Source of the DNA: Sphagnum compactum
Taxonomy: Eukaryota > Bryophyta > Sphagnopsida > Sphagnales
Direction of reading: 5' to 3'
Length of the DNA stretch: 64,000 nt
NCBI GenBank assembly: GCA_965153455.1
Contig: OZ234495.1
Coordinates: 10,970,875 to 11,034,874 of the forward strand
The notes under the pieces are model-generated. The model had not been told where the DNA came from. It did not search any database and saw nothing but the letters and a program-made list of their open reading frames with translations. Shown here piece by piece: positions 11,870 through 24,469 of this stretch (positions are counted from its first letter, which is position 1; every line of letters starts with the position of its first letter). Position numbers and translations under genes: made by a program.

Positions 11870-13036
11870 TACTACCAGAAGAAGGTTGTAGTTGATACCC
11901 AATTGTCAACTAAAATTTGAAAGTTACTACATAGTTCCATATGTGTTGTTTTAGAGTTGCCTTTGGTACACACTTGTAACTCTATTGTTCCCAATAATAA
12001 AACAACTAGTTGTACAATATTCATTTATTGGTCTTACTAAAGTTGTATGGTAGTGCTCTAATAGAACACATGAATTGCTCATGAGATGCACAAGTCATAT
12101 ACATAGTTACAACATAGTTCCTACACGCTGCAAGAGGTAAACTATTCAACTCATATGCAACTATTGTACACGGATAATGCTTAATGCATGGTTAAATAGG
12201 TAGTTGTTGTTTTCAAGTGCCAATAGACGATGATCCTAATTGTTCAATAGTCGCCAACTAGTTGCCTTATTGTTTTATTTAGTTACAATGTAGCGGCTCA
12301 TCAATTGCACCTTCAAATCCTTAAAACTCAAATGCACTTGCCAAAGGTCAAAACGATTTATCACATAGTTGCATCATAACTAATTATGTTAAACATGTAG
12401 TTATTTTTGAGTGTTAATAAAAGATCCTCATAGTTGTTTATGAGTCGCAAGATGGTTGTATTATCTCTATATTTAGTTACCACGTAGTTGCTATATGGTT
12501 GTGTAGTCTAAACTATACAACCCACCTATAATTACCATAGATTATAAGAAATAACACCAACGAAAACATTATGTTGCGGATGCACCCAACTTCAGTTACA
12601 AACAATATATTATTAGCTGGACATTAGTTACCCATTAGAATCCAAAGGGATATTTAATAGTTGTAGGTTGGTTGTATGTTAATTGCACTAGTAGTGTGTA
12701 TTAAGTGAAACATTAGTTGCAAGTAAGTTGCAAAGGAAATTGATAGAGTTCATCATGCCAATGTGGATGAAAAGCCACTTTAGCATGATGTCATGAATTT
12801 AGTCGCATATGGGTTGTACATTAGTTGAAACTGAGTTGTTCAATGTGAATTGCAGCTGAGTTACACATAGTTGCACATGTATTCAACCATATATATAGTG
12901 AATTTCAACTCTTGCAACTAGTGCAACTTGTTCATTAATAATCACACTGTAGAAATATGGTGAGTTGCAAGTGTCTATTACAATTCAAAAATTGAGTTGC
13001 AAAGGTAGTTGCAAGAGACCCCATTTTCTCATAGTG
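11870..13036. mobile_element. Possible 1.17-kb CACTA-like non-autonomous element
   Basis: The left end reads TACTACCAGAAGAAGG and the right end, inverted, reads CACTATGAGAAAATGGGG. Both are flanked by AAA (11,867-11,869 and 13,037-13,039). The interior is full of 'agttgcaact' subterminal words like those of the element at 25.6-29.2 kb and has no open frame. The AAA flanks lie in A-rich DNA and the left end has TACTA instead of CACTA, so support is moderate. Confidence 0.4.
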
Positions 13037-13436
13037 AAAGGAGGTGTTCCCACTTAGTCATGTTTTGTTCTTCATGCAATAGTGGTTATTGCCCCAACAT
13101 ATGTTGAAGCGAACTGAAAGATGTCAATTGATCATTTACTAGGTGTGAATACAAGGGTTGATAGACCATCATATTTGCAATGGTGTGTTGGAACAATCAT
13201 TATAATTTAAGTACAATTGTCATAAAACAACGTTCTATAACATGCATAAGATTAAAAAACTATGGTAATGGTTTGGAGTCCCACTAAACAATACATAAAC
13301 AATAAATGAAAACAACAATTTAGGTACACAAAATATTAGTAACCTACAAATACAGATCCATAACCACATTTGTTATCTTGGATTTCCTTAGCATCTAAAT
13401 GTGCATGAACTTAATTGTTTTGTCCTTTAAGTGATT

Positions 13437-16400
13437 TTATTTTTGAACATGGGGTTCTAGGATTCTTCTATCCCTTCCAAGTGTGTTATCACTAGGAGCA
13501 TATGGAAACAAAGGGCTTACATCAGGGTGTTCAAGACCAATAATCCCCCTAGCTATCATGTCTTGATGTTTGCCTCTCAACACCTTTAGTGTTGAAAGTA
13601 AATGTAATTGTAACACCATAATTTCAATGGCAATGGTTTTTATGTCATGGAATACCTAGTCAATGAAGCCCCCTAGGTCTGCATATTTGACTTGGGTAAT
13701 AGTGGTTGTCATTTCCAAGCTACTAATGTCTTCATTTTTTTCTTCAATGTCAGGTTTTTGATTAGGGAGGACATCACAAACCATGTGTCTAGCTACTAGA
13801 GGACCTTTGTTTACTCCATGGAATGTGCCCATATCCCTAACAATGGCACCACCAGGAATGTTTAGGTGTGGCATTTTGAATGCCTTCATGACATGTTTGC
13901 ATGCAATTCCTTGTTCTACAAGTGGGCAATTGCATTGTGGCCGTTTGGATGGCGGAGTGTGAATGGTCTATACTTGGTGTGTGTGGTTGACGATACAACA
14001 AATGTAATGTCCTCCTCGTCATGACATAACAAGACATTGGAATCTAGAATATCTCGAGCACTTAACACAACTGAAGCAATAATGCCTTCTCGTTTTTTAT
14101 TTCTCACATACTTGAAAAACTTGCATTACACACCGTACTAGTAGTGAGTAAAAACATCTCCAACAAGATGAAAAATCAACCAATCCATTCTATGTCCAAT
14201 AAACCGTTCTTTGGAAAAAAAAAAGATTTATTTCATGTTACTGTGGAATGATTCCATAGTCTCATTGGTGTCCTACCTTACACGTGAAATGTCGCGATTG
14301 CCAACACACCACATTGTCACCTTATGTGCCCAATGGTCTTTAAAGTATGTAATGAATTGAGATGCATTATTGGGGTATTTGGTTGCCATGATGTCTCTTT
14401 GTAGTTGTGCCCACAAAACATGATCATGATCTAGTGGACAAGCTCGTGAATATATGATCTTCCCCAAAGCAAATATATAGTACTTTTGTTTAGTCTTCTG
14501 CACTTGCAATTTTTTACAACATTTTCTACCCATGCTTTGTGCACATGCCATAAACATAAAATAACTTTGGCCTTTGGCCAAACATTGCTACATGGGAAAA
14601 CATCAACTATAGAAATTCATTGTTGCAATAGTCTAAGAAAACATCTATGAATGTCAATATGGCATCTTCTAAACCATGCTTTTACGGAAACTAATGTTTT
14701 GCAGAATGAACATAATTTGTGGCAAGGTATGTTATGCAGCGAAGAATGTTGTGCAGCAAAGTATGATCTGCCACACTTTTTTGTGATGCAACAAAGTATG
14801 CACTATAATACACAATTAATAAACATGGAGTTGCAGGTAAATTGTATGAAATCAAACCTCAACACATTGATTTCAACTTGAGAATTGTCAACAAGGATAA
14901 CATTAGGCATCCAACTGCTTGGCATATGTTTTGATAATGCATTGAGAATTGGGTCAAGGTCATTCTCTTAACTTTTTCCAATGACAATGAATGCAAATGG
15001 TATCCCATTTTGCCATTCATCGAACACCATTAAGGTGTACAAAGGGTATTGCAAAGAACATGGAGCCAACATTAATTACAATGTTGTTGAACATAATAAT
15101 TATGTGGCATTTCATACAATAGCAAAAAGGGTGTACCCTACTTTGATTTGTGTCAAATGTTGCATCAAAAGATATTGAACTACCATGCCCAAATTTTTGC
15201 AAAATTTCCAATTGCCATGGAGTTTGAATTCCCAATGTGAATGGAGTGTCATCCTAGGTTTGTGAATTGAGGTCCACAGGGGCAAGTTGAACATAAAAGA
15301 AAATTGAGTTTAGATTTTTTAGAACCCAAATTCTGACATTGATGAGGTCCTTGTGGTGTTTTTGCCATAGTTCATCAGCTTGTTTTGTTGCCAAGTTTCT
15401 CACATCAAATGGGAGAACAAAGGTGTCTTAGGTCACAAGTTCATTTTTCAATGCCATCTCTCTAGCATGCGCTTTGTGATGATTACTTGAGTCATTGATA
15501 GGCATTGCCTTAACAACCCCATTAGGTGTGCTTTCATACCATCTAATAGTTGGGAACTTAGAACATGATGGTATCTAAGAACATATTTCCCGTGGCATAC
15601 TTGACCTTCCTTCTTGTTATGTTCCACATTCAAGTATATCAACTGATAAAAGCTCTAGTCCAAGTATGGTTGTTTTGTGCATGCAATTTTTTTGACAACC
15701 ATGCTTAATGGACATACCGGACATTGTCTTTGAAATACGAGTCTTATGTTGTGATTGTTGGCTAGATTTTGGGAACTCCACCAAAGCCTTTTCCCCCTTC
15801 TTGTTAGTTGTTCCATTCACTTGGTGATGCTTTTGCTTATGTTGTGTAGACAATAATAGCTTTTGCATGTCCTCTAAGAACACATTGGTGTAGCCTTTGG
15901 GTCCAAAGTTACAAGAGAACCTACAACACAATGACACAAGCAGTGAGCTTCAGATTCACATCAAGCCTTGAACAAGAAAATCATCCACATAGTATTCAGT
16001 TATTTTAAAAATGAGATGTGAATGGTCACTATACAATGGGACAATTAATACTTCAATTCAAAGTTTGAACATGGATTAGATTTATATCATGAAAGGATGC
16101 TTGGTAGCAAAATTTCACAAGATTTTATAATCAAGATACAACACTGAAACTTTGCAAATGACATAGAATTCAAAAAGAAAAAGGGAGATTGGAAGGAGTG
16201 TATTATAATGTGACAACCAACATTGCCAAAATTGCAATATGGTTAACTATGCCAAAAATGCAAAACTAAAACAATACACATTGGAAATTTAAGCCCAAAA
16301 AAAGTGTAAAACAAAGATTAACATAGATCAAATGTTTTGTTCTTTGTTTCCTGACCTAAAAACAAGCGACACAGAGTTGGCTCTTGGGCGTGTCAATGTG

Positions 16401-16513
16401 TTTGGGGGATTGCAAAGCTTGTGCTCCTTTGTCCTTGTAAATTTGTAAGGGAAATTTAGATTATTTTGTTCCCCTTGCACAAAATGCTCAAGTTGATCCC
16501 ATGGAATGACCAC
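13437..16513 (-). pseudogene. Decayed SWIM-type DDE transposase
   Basis: Pieces on the minus strand read in order: an N-terminal 'IPWDQLEHFVQGEQNN'; 'GCQKNCMHKT' and 'LNVEHNKKEGQVCHG' (zinc-binding N-terminal region); 'WQLEILQKFGHGSSISFDAT' (first catalytic Asp); 'NGIPFAFIVIGKS' and 'PNVILVDNSQVEIN' (second Asp); 'FITYFKDHWAHKVTMW'; a 'TNETMESFHSN' block (likely catalytic Glu); 'RNKKREGIIASVVLSAR'; and 'EQGIACKHVMKAFKMPH' (the C-x-H of the SWIM finger). This order is that of plant MULE-like transposases with a SWIM zinc finger. Many stops and frameshifts separate the pieces, so it is dead. Terminal repeats and target duplication were not found. Confidence 0.75.
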
Positions 16514-16559
16514 AATTTCAATTTATTTATAAAAACCGTGCCCATATGTAACATGAGGC

Positions 16560-18830
16560 AACCATGGATATGATCCTTCTAGAATGGTCCGAGAGGAGGT
16601 GATTCACAGTCTCCTTCAATGCTTCAATTAAATCCCTTTCCTTTGAAGCAACAAAAGGTTCATTTTGCAGGATCTCCTAGATTCCTACATCATCCACAAC
16701 CACCTTGTAATATTCTTGGTTTGACATTGCATAAAAAAAATTGTAAACCCTAGAAAAAAATTTGTTACAAGATAGTGATTTGGAAACTTTAATGAAGAAA
16801 ATTAAGCAAAATTAACATTCTACTGCAAAATTACATAAAACACTGAGTTCCATATTTAAAGAATTTTGCTACATTTTGAATAAGAAAGTAAGATGAATAC
16901 ACCCTAAACCCCTTAGATGAACAAGTATAATAGAGTTTGAGGAATAGTAAATTATGCTACAATTTCTTTTTCCCTCAAAACAAGGTAAGAAAATTGAACC
17001 CTCAAATGTGGGTTGCTCTAGTATAACAACAATGAAAAACACATATTCAATTTGATGAAGTAGAAATATGCAAAATTAAAATCCTAGGTTGGAAACTTGA
17101 ATGGAGTCTTCAAGCAAGGATATTGGAAATAACATTGAGGATGCACTGGACTTTGATAAGCAAAGCAAGATGAACAAACCCTAAACATTGGAGCGGTGAA
17201 AAGGAAGGTTGCTAATTTGACTTTCTAGGATGGAATTAGAAAATATTGAACATTCTATAACTAAATACTTGTAAAGAACATAAACTATTGCCCTAGTATT
17301 TCACCAAAGCAAATGTTGATGCATTTCTTGGAAGCTTGCAAGAAATCTTAGTTTGCAACTATAATGCACGTTGGTTTATGGAAGCAAAATGTTGGGGATA
17401 ATAAACAAGTTTTGCATTTGGGTTTCGAAACAAAACATGAGTTTCAATTAGAAAAGATGAGGTTGGGTTTTAGGGTAAATGTTGGGTTTATTTTGCTTTC
17501 AAATGCTTGGTTATAGCTACTTCAAGAACCTTATCCCAATCTGCTAATGTTAGATGCATTTCAAATTAGATCTCCAACTCCCCCAGTTTTGACACACTGC
17601 TCAAATTCCCTGATCATTTGAAGATTTATTGTTTAGGCAAGCAATAGAACAATCCAGACTTGTAGTTGATGATGATAGTGTTCCATTGATGACGACATCA
17701 TTTGAGGGCGGTCAACAGTGCTTTAGATGTTCTACGGACAGGGATAAGAGGGGCCCTCATGTGTGACATGGGAGGCCCGATGGTGGGGGCATTGCGACCC
17801 AGAAGAGGCCCCGGACAGAGCTGGGGGGGGAGGGGGGAGGGGGTATTTAGCGTCTCGCGTTCATGCCTAGTAAGGCCCCCACAGCACTCCTTACCATCTT
17901 AGGATTTTAAGAAGTGTTGAATATTGGAGTACCTGGGCTGGTTGGACAGCAAGGCGCCTAATAATGATAATATTTTTCTATTTATTTTCAGCAGTAAAAA
18001 TGACAATATTTTATAATTAGGCACTATACTTAATAATGAAGCAGGTAAGTATTTTTCAGAGATTTTGGAAATTCCAAAAATAATTAATCAGTGCCTAACC
18101 AGCCTAGGTACGATGGTATCTACGATTATAGTAAATAAAATATTGGAATTTCAACTAAACACTCATTTGCTAGCTTGACGCTAGTTTTCTCACCCCAAAA
18201 CAGTAGGTTGGAAGAACACTTGGTGGGTGGGACATGCTTGGCCAGATTCAGGGTTGTAGAATCAGCAACTGAACTGGGCCACTTCTCCTGTAGAAAGAGA
18301 GAATACGAAACGGAACAATTAGACTTTACCTGGGAGAATAATAAAAAGCGGGCCTGATAAAATCAATCAGTACAACTTACACAGGGATTAAGAGATGCGT
18401 CTTTCTTCTTGGCAAAATTTCACCAATTGGCAAATTGAAATTACGAAATGCAAATAATTGATTTTTGGGCTACATTTCGGAAAATCTAAATAGAAATTTC
18501 CACATTTCCACAGCACATTCCAGAGCATTGCCACAATATAGTAGGATGCTCAATTTTTTGACATTCATATCTCATTTATAGCCAAATTTGGCTAAATCTT
18601 CTCATGGATGATCGCCGCTGGGCTACATCACAAAAATTTAAAAAAAGAAAAAGGGACGTCTTTAAGCCTCTAGGTTTTTTTTGTTTAGTTGGAGTAAAAA
18701 GTACTAAGCAGGATGCCACTTTTCTGCACCAAAAGGTGTAACCTTAGAAGTTTGTCACCAAACCAAACGTAGTATTTATTTCATTAGTTACTAATGAAAT
18801 AAGAATTAAGAACTCAGTAGATGATGCCAT
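16560..18830. other. Intergenic DNA without recognised gene
   Basis: Mostly AT-rich. A short G-rich patch at about 17,705-17,870 includes long G runs and two open frames of about 60 codons (17,702-17,902 and 18,175-18,357) with no domain. Composition becomes less AT-rich toward the gene island at 19 kb. Confidence 0.4.
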
Positions 18831-18854
18831 TATCCACCGGGCTTAATTCTAGAA

Positions 18855-19045
18855 GCTGGTACCTAGTCATGGTACTCATGGATTGACCCAAAATAACTAC
18901 CTAATGTGGTTTAAAAAGATCTTTACATGATGCTTCTCCACCCAAGGGTGTATGAAAAAGTAGAAGTTAGACACCTAGTCAAAGTACTCATGGATTGACC
19001 CAAAATAAGTACCATAACGAAGTTTAAAAAACATAGACAGGCACT
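18855..19045. repeat. Two-copy repeat upstream of the U-box gene
   Basis: The phrase 'acctagtcatggtactcat' plus 'ggattgacccaaaataa' occurs near 18,870-18,905 and again, with small changes, near 18,975-19,015. A weaker third partial copy lies near 19,040-19,065. The function is unknown. Confidence 0.5.
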
Positions 19046-19139
19046 CATGAAGTGACCCCAAAAAAAACAAAACACAATGAAAACCAAATAAAAAGTAGTA
19101 ACTTACAGCAAGGAAGAAAGTCCTAACTTAACTTACATG

Positions 19140-20223
19140 GTGCGCTGGTGTCCATGGGCGAAAGCAGGTAAGTCCTGTGGAGAAGGAGAAAGAAAGAAGT
19201 GGGCGAAAGAGAAGGGGACCCAAAAATAGCACAAATTTTGCACTTCCATACCTGCCTGCTAAGTATCCATATGCTACTGCTCTTCTGACGCTGCTGCTGC
19301 TGCCGCCTGCCTGCCTGCAGCCAGCTATGGCAATAGGTGGGTTAGAACAGCAGAAGAGATGGCAAGGGGGTAATGAAAGGATAGCAGCACCCTTCTCCTT
19401 CTCTGCCTACTACCAGAATCTGCTGCTACCTTCTTCCTCTTCTTCTGCCTCTCGTTGCCATGTTGGGATTTGTTTGGGGTTGTTTTTCTTCCCTCGTTGT
19501 GTTTGGAGGGAACTGAAGAGAGTGGCGGTTTTAGAAGAGCTCGCTTGTCACAGTCTTTTCACTAGAGCCTTGCAGAAGAAGTGAAGAGATCTGGGCTTCT
19601 TGATGGCTCAGTAGTGATCCAGTGTGGTCGAGCCCTCGATTGGGTTTTTGTGTATGTTGTGTATTTGTTTTTCCAGATCGAGTTCTTCTTGTTTTCGGAG
19701 TGAAGAGGTTGGCGAACTCAACAGGAGAAGAACGACGAGGAAGAGGAGGAGGACTTCAAGGGTGTTCGATCGTTGTAATGTTTTGAGTACAGGGGATACA
19801 GAGTTGTCGGATTCAGATGTGATTGAGTTTTGTGTTGATGGTGCTTTGGGATTGAGTGAGATTTCTTAGTGGATTGACTGAAGAGGCTCGGCAGACAGAC
19901 AGACGCAGCGAAGGTGTTTTGAATCAGGGTTTGGTCGATCGATCACGACATTGGCCTTGGGAAAAGAGAGTTTGGGAAGGTGAGATTGGAGTTTTCTATT
20001 GTGTTTCTGATTTCGTTTCTGGTACAGAAGTGAAGATAGAGGAGTAAAGGGCGGGGTCAACCGTCAGGCTGGATCAGACTTCGATCCATCAACGGTGGCA
20101 TTTGGCTTTCTCTCGCCCAGAACCTGGCCAGTGATGGAAGGAGCGATTGAGAGTCCGTGACTCTGGGTTTGGAGTCCGTTAATTGGAAGTGTGGGAGTTG
20201 GGGGAGCAGTGGGGGCCGAGTGA
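19140..20223 (+). other. GC-richer leader of the U-box gene with several upstream ORFs
   Basis: The base composition changes sharply here. The stretch has CTG/GCC-type short repeats (about 19,285-19,325), GAAG and GAGGA purine runs, and several small open frames (19,177-19,584; 19,624-19,869; 19,856-20,047), none with a recognisable domain. I infer a long 5' untranslated leader plus proximal promoter for the gene starting at 20,224. The short frames would then act as upstream ORFs. The transcription start is not visible. Confidence 0.4.
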
Positions 20224-21603
20224 ATGAGTCTGAGGGAGTGCAAGCCATGTGTGCCTCCTTTGTTTCTGTGTCCAATTTCGTTGGAAATGATGCGCGATCC
20301 TGTGACGGTGTGCACGGGCATCACCTACGACCGGCGGCCGATTCAAAAGTGGCTTGCAGAAGGACACACGACTTGCCCCACCACAATGTGCCACCTTGAG
20401 AATCACATCCTGATCCCCAACCTCATCGTCCGCCGCCTGATTCAATCCTGGGTCCAAGAAAACGGATCCGGCAGTTTGCCTGCCAGCGCCTTCGGATCGC
20501 CCAAGCGAGACGCAGAGAAGCAGCGATCGGGCGACTGCACTCATGCGGAACCGGAACGTGTCCTCTCCTTGCTGCGCGAGATTGCCAGAGGTGGACAAGG
20601 CGTGAGGAACGCGGCCAAGTGCCTTGGCGCGCTGGCCAAGGAAAGGGTCGAGTACCGCACTTGCATCGACGAATTGGGCGGGACGCTGCTCCTCGTGTCG
20701 CTTCTGTCCCCGGAGATGCACGAGGACTGCGAGGCGTGCGAAGAAGTTCTGGGGGTTCTGGTGATGCTTGCGCAGTGTCGCGGCGGCACTCGGCAGATGG
20801 TGATGGAGCCCCAGACGCTGGCGTGCGTGGTTTGGCATCTGGATCGAGGCACTCCGTGCGCACGGGTGAATGCGGCCGCCTTACTGGAAAGCTTGCTAGC
20901 CTCGGACGAACTCTGCGCGAGCGTTGGCCGCTTCCCGGGGGTTCTACAAGGCTTGGTCAAGCTGGTGAATGAAGGCGGAGGCGTTCAGCAGCACCGAGCT
21001 TCCAAGATCGCCGTCAGAACACTCTTGGCTGCTTGTCTGTGCAAGGTACACAATCCACTCTAGGACCGTACATGCTCAGCACTGTGTTTCACCAAGGATA
21101 GAGTTCTCACGTTATCAAAAGACTTCAGGCTTTCACATGTGTGGTGCTTCCAGGTCAATCGGCCATGGGCAGCAGATGCAGGAGCAGTGAGGGCTTTAGT
21201 TGAGCATCTAACAAATGCCCACCCAAGTACAGCAGAGAGGTGTCTCGCTATTTTTGAGTTGCTGTGTACTACAACAGAAGGGCAAGTAGCTGTCAGCAGG
21301 CATCCCCTTGCAATCCCACTCCTTGTGAAGATGGTTCTAAGAGTCTCACCACGGGGTACAGAGTATGCAACAGGCACCCTTTTGGCAATCTGCAAGTCAG
21401 GGCCAATTGATGTGCTGCAGGTTGCAATGCAAGCAGGTGCTCAAACCCAAATGTTGTTTCTCTTACAAAGTGATGGCACCTGCACACCAAGGGCAAAGCG
21501 AAAGGCATTGGAGCTTCTTAAGCTTCTTCACACTGTCTGTTGTCTTCCTACTGTAGGGAAGCTTGTGAATGCAATTCACTCCTGGGAGCAGCCAAGGGGC
21601 TAG
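20224..21603 (+). CDS. U-box/armadillo E3 ubiquitin ligase (PUB, CMPG1-like), two exons
   Basis: Exon 1 is 20,224-21,045 and exon 2 is 21,154-21,603. The 108-base intron starts GTACAC and ends CTTCCAG, in phase 0. The protein is 423 residues, the usual size of short plant PUB proteins. Residues about 11-84 form a U-box: 'LFLCPISLEMMRDPVTV', 'GITYDRRPIQKWL' and 'HILIPNLIVRRLIQSWV'. The rest is helical and Leu/Ala-rich, consistent with armadillo repeats ('VLSLLREIARGGQGVRNAAK', 'ATGTLLAICKSG'). The family transfers ubiquitin from an E2 to substrate proteins in the cytosol or nucleus, often in defence and stress signalling. That role is inferred here. The start is firm: a TGA lies directly before the ATG, and the U-box begins soon after. 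Both exons are GC-rich and unbroken. I assign family level only. Confidence 0.9.
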
Positions 21604-22880
21604 GAGTTGACTCATCAAGGATGAGCCACAGCAACCTCTTCGTTGTTGATTGATCTACAATTGCCTGCAGTATTCAAAATTCTTCTTGATCAGATCCTAT
21701 CATGAACGGGCTAGATTTCTGGCAAGAGTTCCTTGCACCACCAAGCTACAAATTTCCATACCCCTTGCTCACAGTTTGATTTTTACGCATGCAAAAATCC
21801 CCAAATCTCCCACACCCCAGAATCCTAAACCTATTTTCAGCCTCTTGCCAATACAGAGGCTAACTACATGGAGCTCTCCCCTGCATCTTCAGTTTCCATA
21901 GGCAAGATTCTGACGGAGGTTCAACAAAGCTCTTAAGGACACTCCTTATGCCCTTTACTATAGTACTGAAGTGGCTGAGTCAAAAGCAACAGGGCTTGTT
22001 AGCATTTACTTGTATGATCCTTATCATAGCCTCCTTGTAGAATGTGAAGTGGATGTAACTTCTGATCTTGAAATACAACTTCCTTCTGCCTGCTTGAACC
22101 TGACTTTGCTGTACAATCGTAGTTTTCTTCTTTGTGGGATTTAGAGTGCTTGCTGCTCTTGAATGAGAATACTATTGAACGACTTCTTAGATTTTTTGTG
22201 CTTCTCAAGTGCTAACTGACATCGTGACTGAGTCTTCCTGTTGCTTCCAGAAATGAGATAGAAATTCAGGATGTGGAATATTGTTTGCCCTAAATTTTGA
22301 GCAGATTATCCCACTGTCAGGAGATGGTGAAGTTAGGGGGGAGTCACTGCAATTCATGATGGATGTGAAGGTCTGGTACTTTTTTTCACTGACATGTACA
22401 AGTTTATGACCATATGCACTCATTTCTTGGCATGGTTTTTTGGTTTGGCTGGAACTAACACATTTGTTTAGTTATCTTTCATGAATATGTAGAATTTCAC
22501 TCTGCAATCACTTGGTATTCTCCAAGGGGTATTTCCAGAGTACTTCTGGCAGTGGTTGTGGTGATTGTTTTGTCTTGCACCAATGGTTGGCCTGCAGCTA
22601 TTGGCTTATTTTCCCCCACTTCTCCCTCCTCTCCCTCCGGGTTCTCTTGGTTTTTGAGGGGACCATTTGCAAAATATGCTCTCCATGCCCCTTATCAGTA
22701 TAAACAGTTTCAGAAAGTGATCTCAAGGTGTCGGGAAAGGTGGTGTTGGTATGTTGGTGAGGTGCCTCCACACCATTTTTTTCAATGTCTTCTAGAATCT
22801 TTGTGCCCTTTCAAAAAAAATTTGAATCATTGTGTCTTTCCAATTTTTTACATATGTTTACATGTAATTTCATACATGTA
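21604..22880 (+). other. Probable 3' untranslated region and downstream DNA of the U-box gene
   Basis: No domain-bearing frame is present. A 109-codon frame at 22,552-22,881 has no recognisable motif. Composition drifts from mixed to AT-rich. I did not identify a clear polyadenylation signal, so the transcript end is unknown. Confidence 0.35.
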
Positions 22881-22922
22881 ATTATGTGTTATTTTATTTG
22901 AATATGTTGAGATTATTTCAAG

Positions 22923-23008
22923 AAAATTAACTTAACTCAAAGGAAATAATCTTGCATGGGCATGTCAAGATTATTTCAAGATTATTTCCTTTGAGTTAAG
23001 TTAATTTT
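22923..23008. repeat. Perfect 31-bp inverted repeat (hairpin)
   Basis: The arms 22,923-22,953 and 22,978-23,008 are exact reverse complements, separated by 24 bases. The left arm begins AAAATTAACTTAACTCAAAG. The adjoining phrase 'gattatttcaaga' is repeated here and recurs near 46,592, so a repeat family is likely. A transcribed copy would form a strong hairpin, but there is no evidence of a microRNA gene. Confidence 0.75.
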
Positions 23009-23615
23009 CAATTATTAGTTTTCCTTTAAATACCTAATTCAAAGATTTAATCCCCACTTGTTTAACTAATTTAATGTTAATCCACCCTAATTGCCTCCAA
23101 AACTCCAATAATTAAAAACAGGGGTGGCCAATTAAATCTCCCTTTGGATGATATTTGGGCGGTATTTTGTACAATTTGAATCTAATATATATTTGAAAAT
23201 AATAGAGTTTTCAAATGTAAACTCTTATCTCTTTTTTGTCATTTCATCGTCACTAGTAGTGTGTAGTAGCGCGAAGCCCAAGTATGTTAAATAAGTTTTA
23301 ATTATGTTTCATGTACATTGATTACATGTTAAATATACTCATAATATAATTTAAAAGACCTTGGTATACATAAAATGTATAGGAGCACCATAAAAAGTAA
23401 CCAAATTACAACTAAATGAACATAAAGGCCCAATTTTTGATGAAAAACCCAAAATTTTAGTCAATATGGAAGGATGTATAATTAATAGTGACATTATAGT
23501 TGCAAAAATAGTAAGAAAATTAAAAAGATGGTTACTAGTTGTAAAAATATAAAACATAGTTGCAAATGATGGATAGTCGCATTTGGTTGGAAATTGGATG
23601 GTTACATAACAACAA
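23009..23615. other. AT-rich DNA, nothing recognised
   Basis: No open frame with a domain. Contains 'cactagtagtgtgtagtag' near 23,250, which resembles a CACTA-type end, but no partner was found. Confidence 0.35.
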
Positions 23616-23772
23616 CACTACAAAGCGAACACATGAATGTGAGCCTATGAGCATGGGCCTCTTAGCAAGAATGGATATTTTCAAATGGAATATTTTGATG
23701 ATGGGGACAAAATATTCTTAGAATATCCCTATGCCATGTAAAAATGACGTGGAAAATATTTTTCCAAATGTA

Positions 23773-24110
23773 CATGGATGAAAATCACAAAATGGATGAA
23801 AATGTTGGATGAAAGTTGAACATCAATGAACTTTTTGGATGATAATTACAAGACAATGAATAATTTGGATGAAACTTTTGATAGGTTGAAATGTATGGAC
23901 AAAACTAATTCCAAAATAGTTATGCCGAATGAAATCCACGGTTACATGGATGAAAGTTACAAAAATGATGAAATATTTGGATGAACATGGAACATGAATG
24001 AACTTTTGGATGATAATTGAAAATAATAAAAAAATTTGGATGAAACTTCCGGTTGGTTGAGTGCATGGATGAAAGTAATTCCAAAATAGTTATAACGAAT
24101 GGAAATTATA
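23773..24110. repeat. Two-copy ~172-bp tandem repeat (GGATGAAA-rich)
   Basis: Copy 1 (about 23,773-23,944) and copy 2 (about 23,945-24,110) share the order 'catggatgaaa', 'gaacttttggatgataatt', 'tttggatgaaac', 'taattccaaaatagttat'. It lies in the subterminal zone of the candidate element starting at 23,616. Confidence 0.65.
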
Positions 24111-24469
24111 GACTCACATAATTTTCATGTCTAACTTCATTTGCAAAAAAAGGTGTCAAAGGTGAAACTCGAAAGAGCTACATTACAATGTAAAAGGGTG
24201 AAACTATAACTTGTGTAAATTAAGTCAAGGGTAGGAAGTCCACATAAGGATGAGAAATTAGTGATTAATGCATTACACACATAATGTTGAAGAATATTTT
24301 CATTTCTGTAGCAAAATGAATTCCAAAAGAAGAGAACCCATAACAATCCTATTTAACATCTATCTAATGACACTACAACCTAATTTACCTCTAGGATTTT
24401 GGCATGATTGAATGATCTATGAACCTCATTCCAACTTTAGGATGGATAATGAACGAATGGTTTTCTAAT

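Noticed and set aside
20179-20838. 219-codon minus-strand open frame
   Set aside because: It is antisense to the GC-rich U-box exon, has no domain, and the plus strand has a clear homologous protein with correct splice sites.
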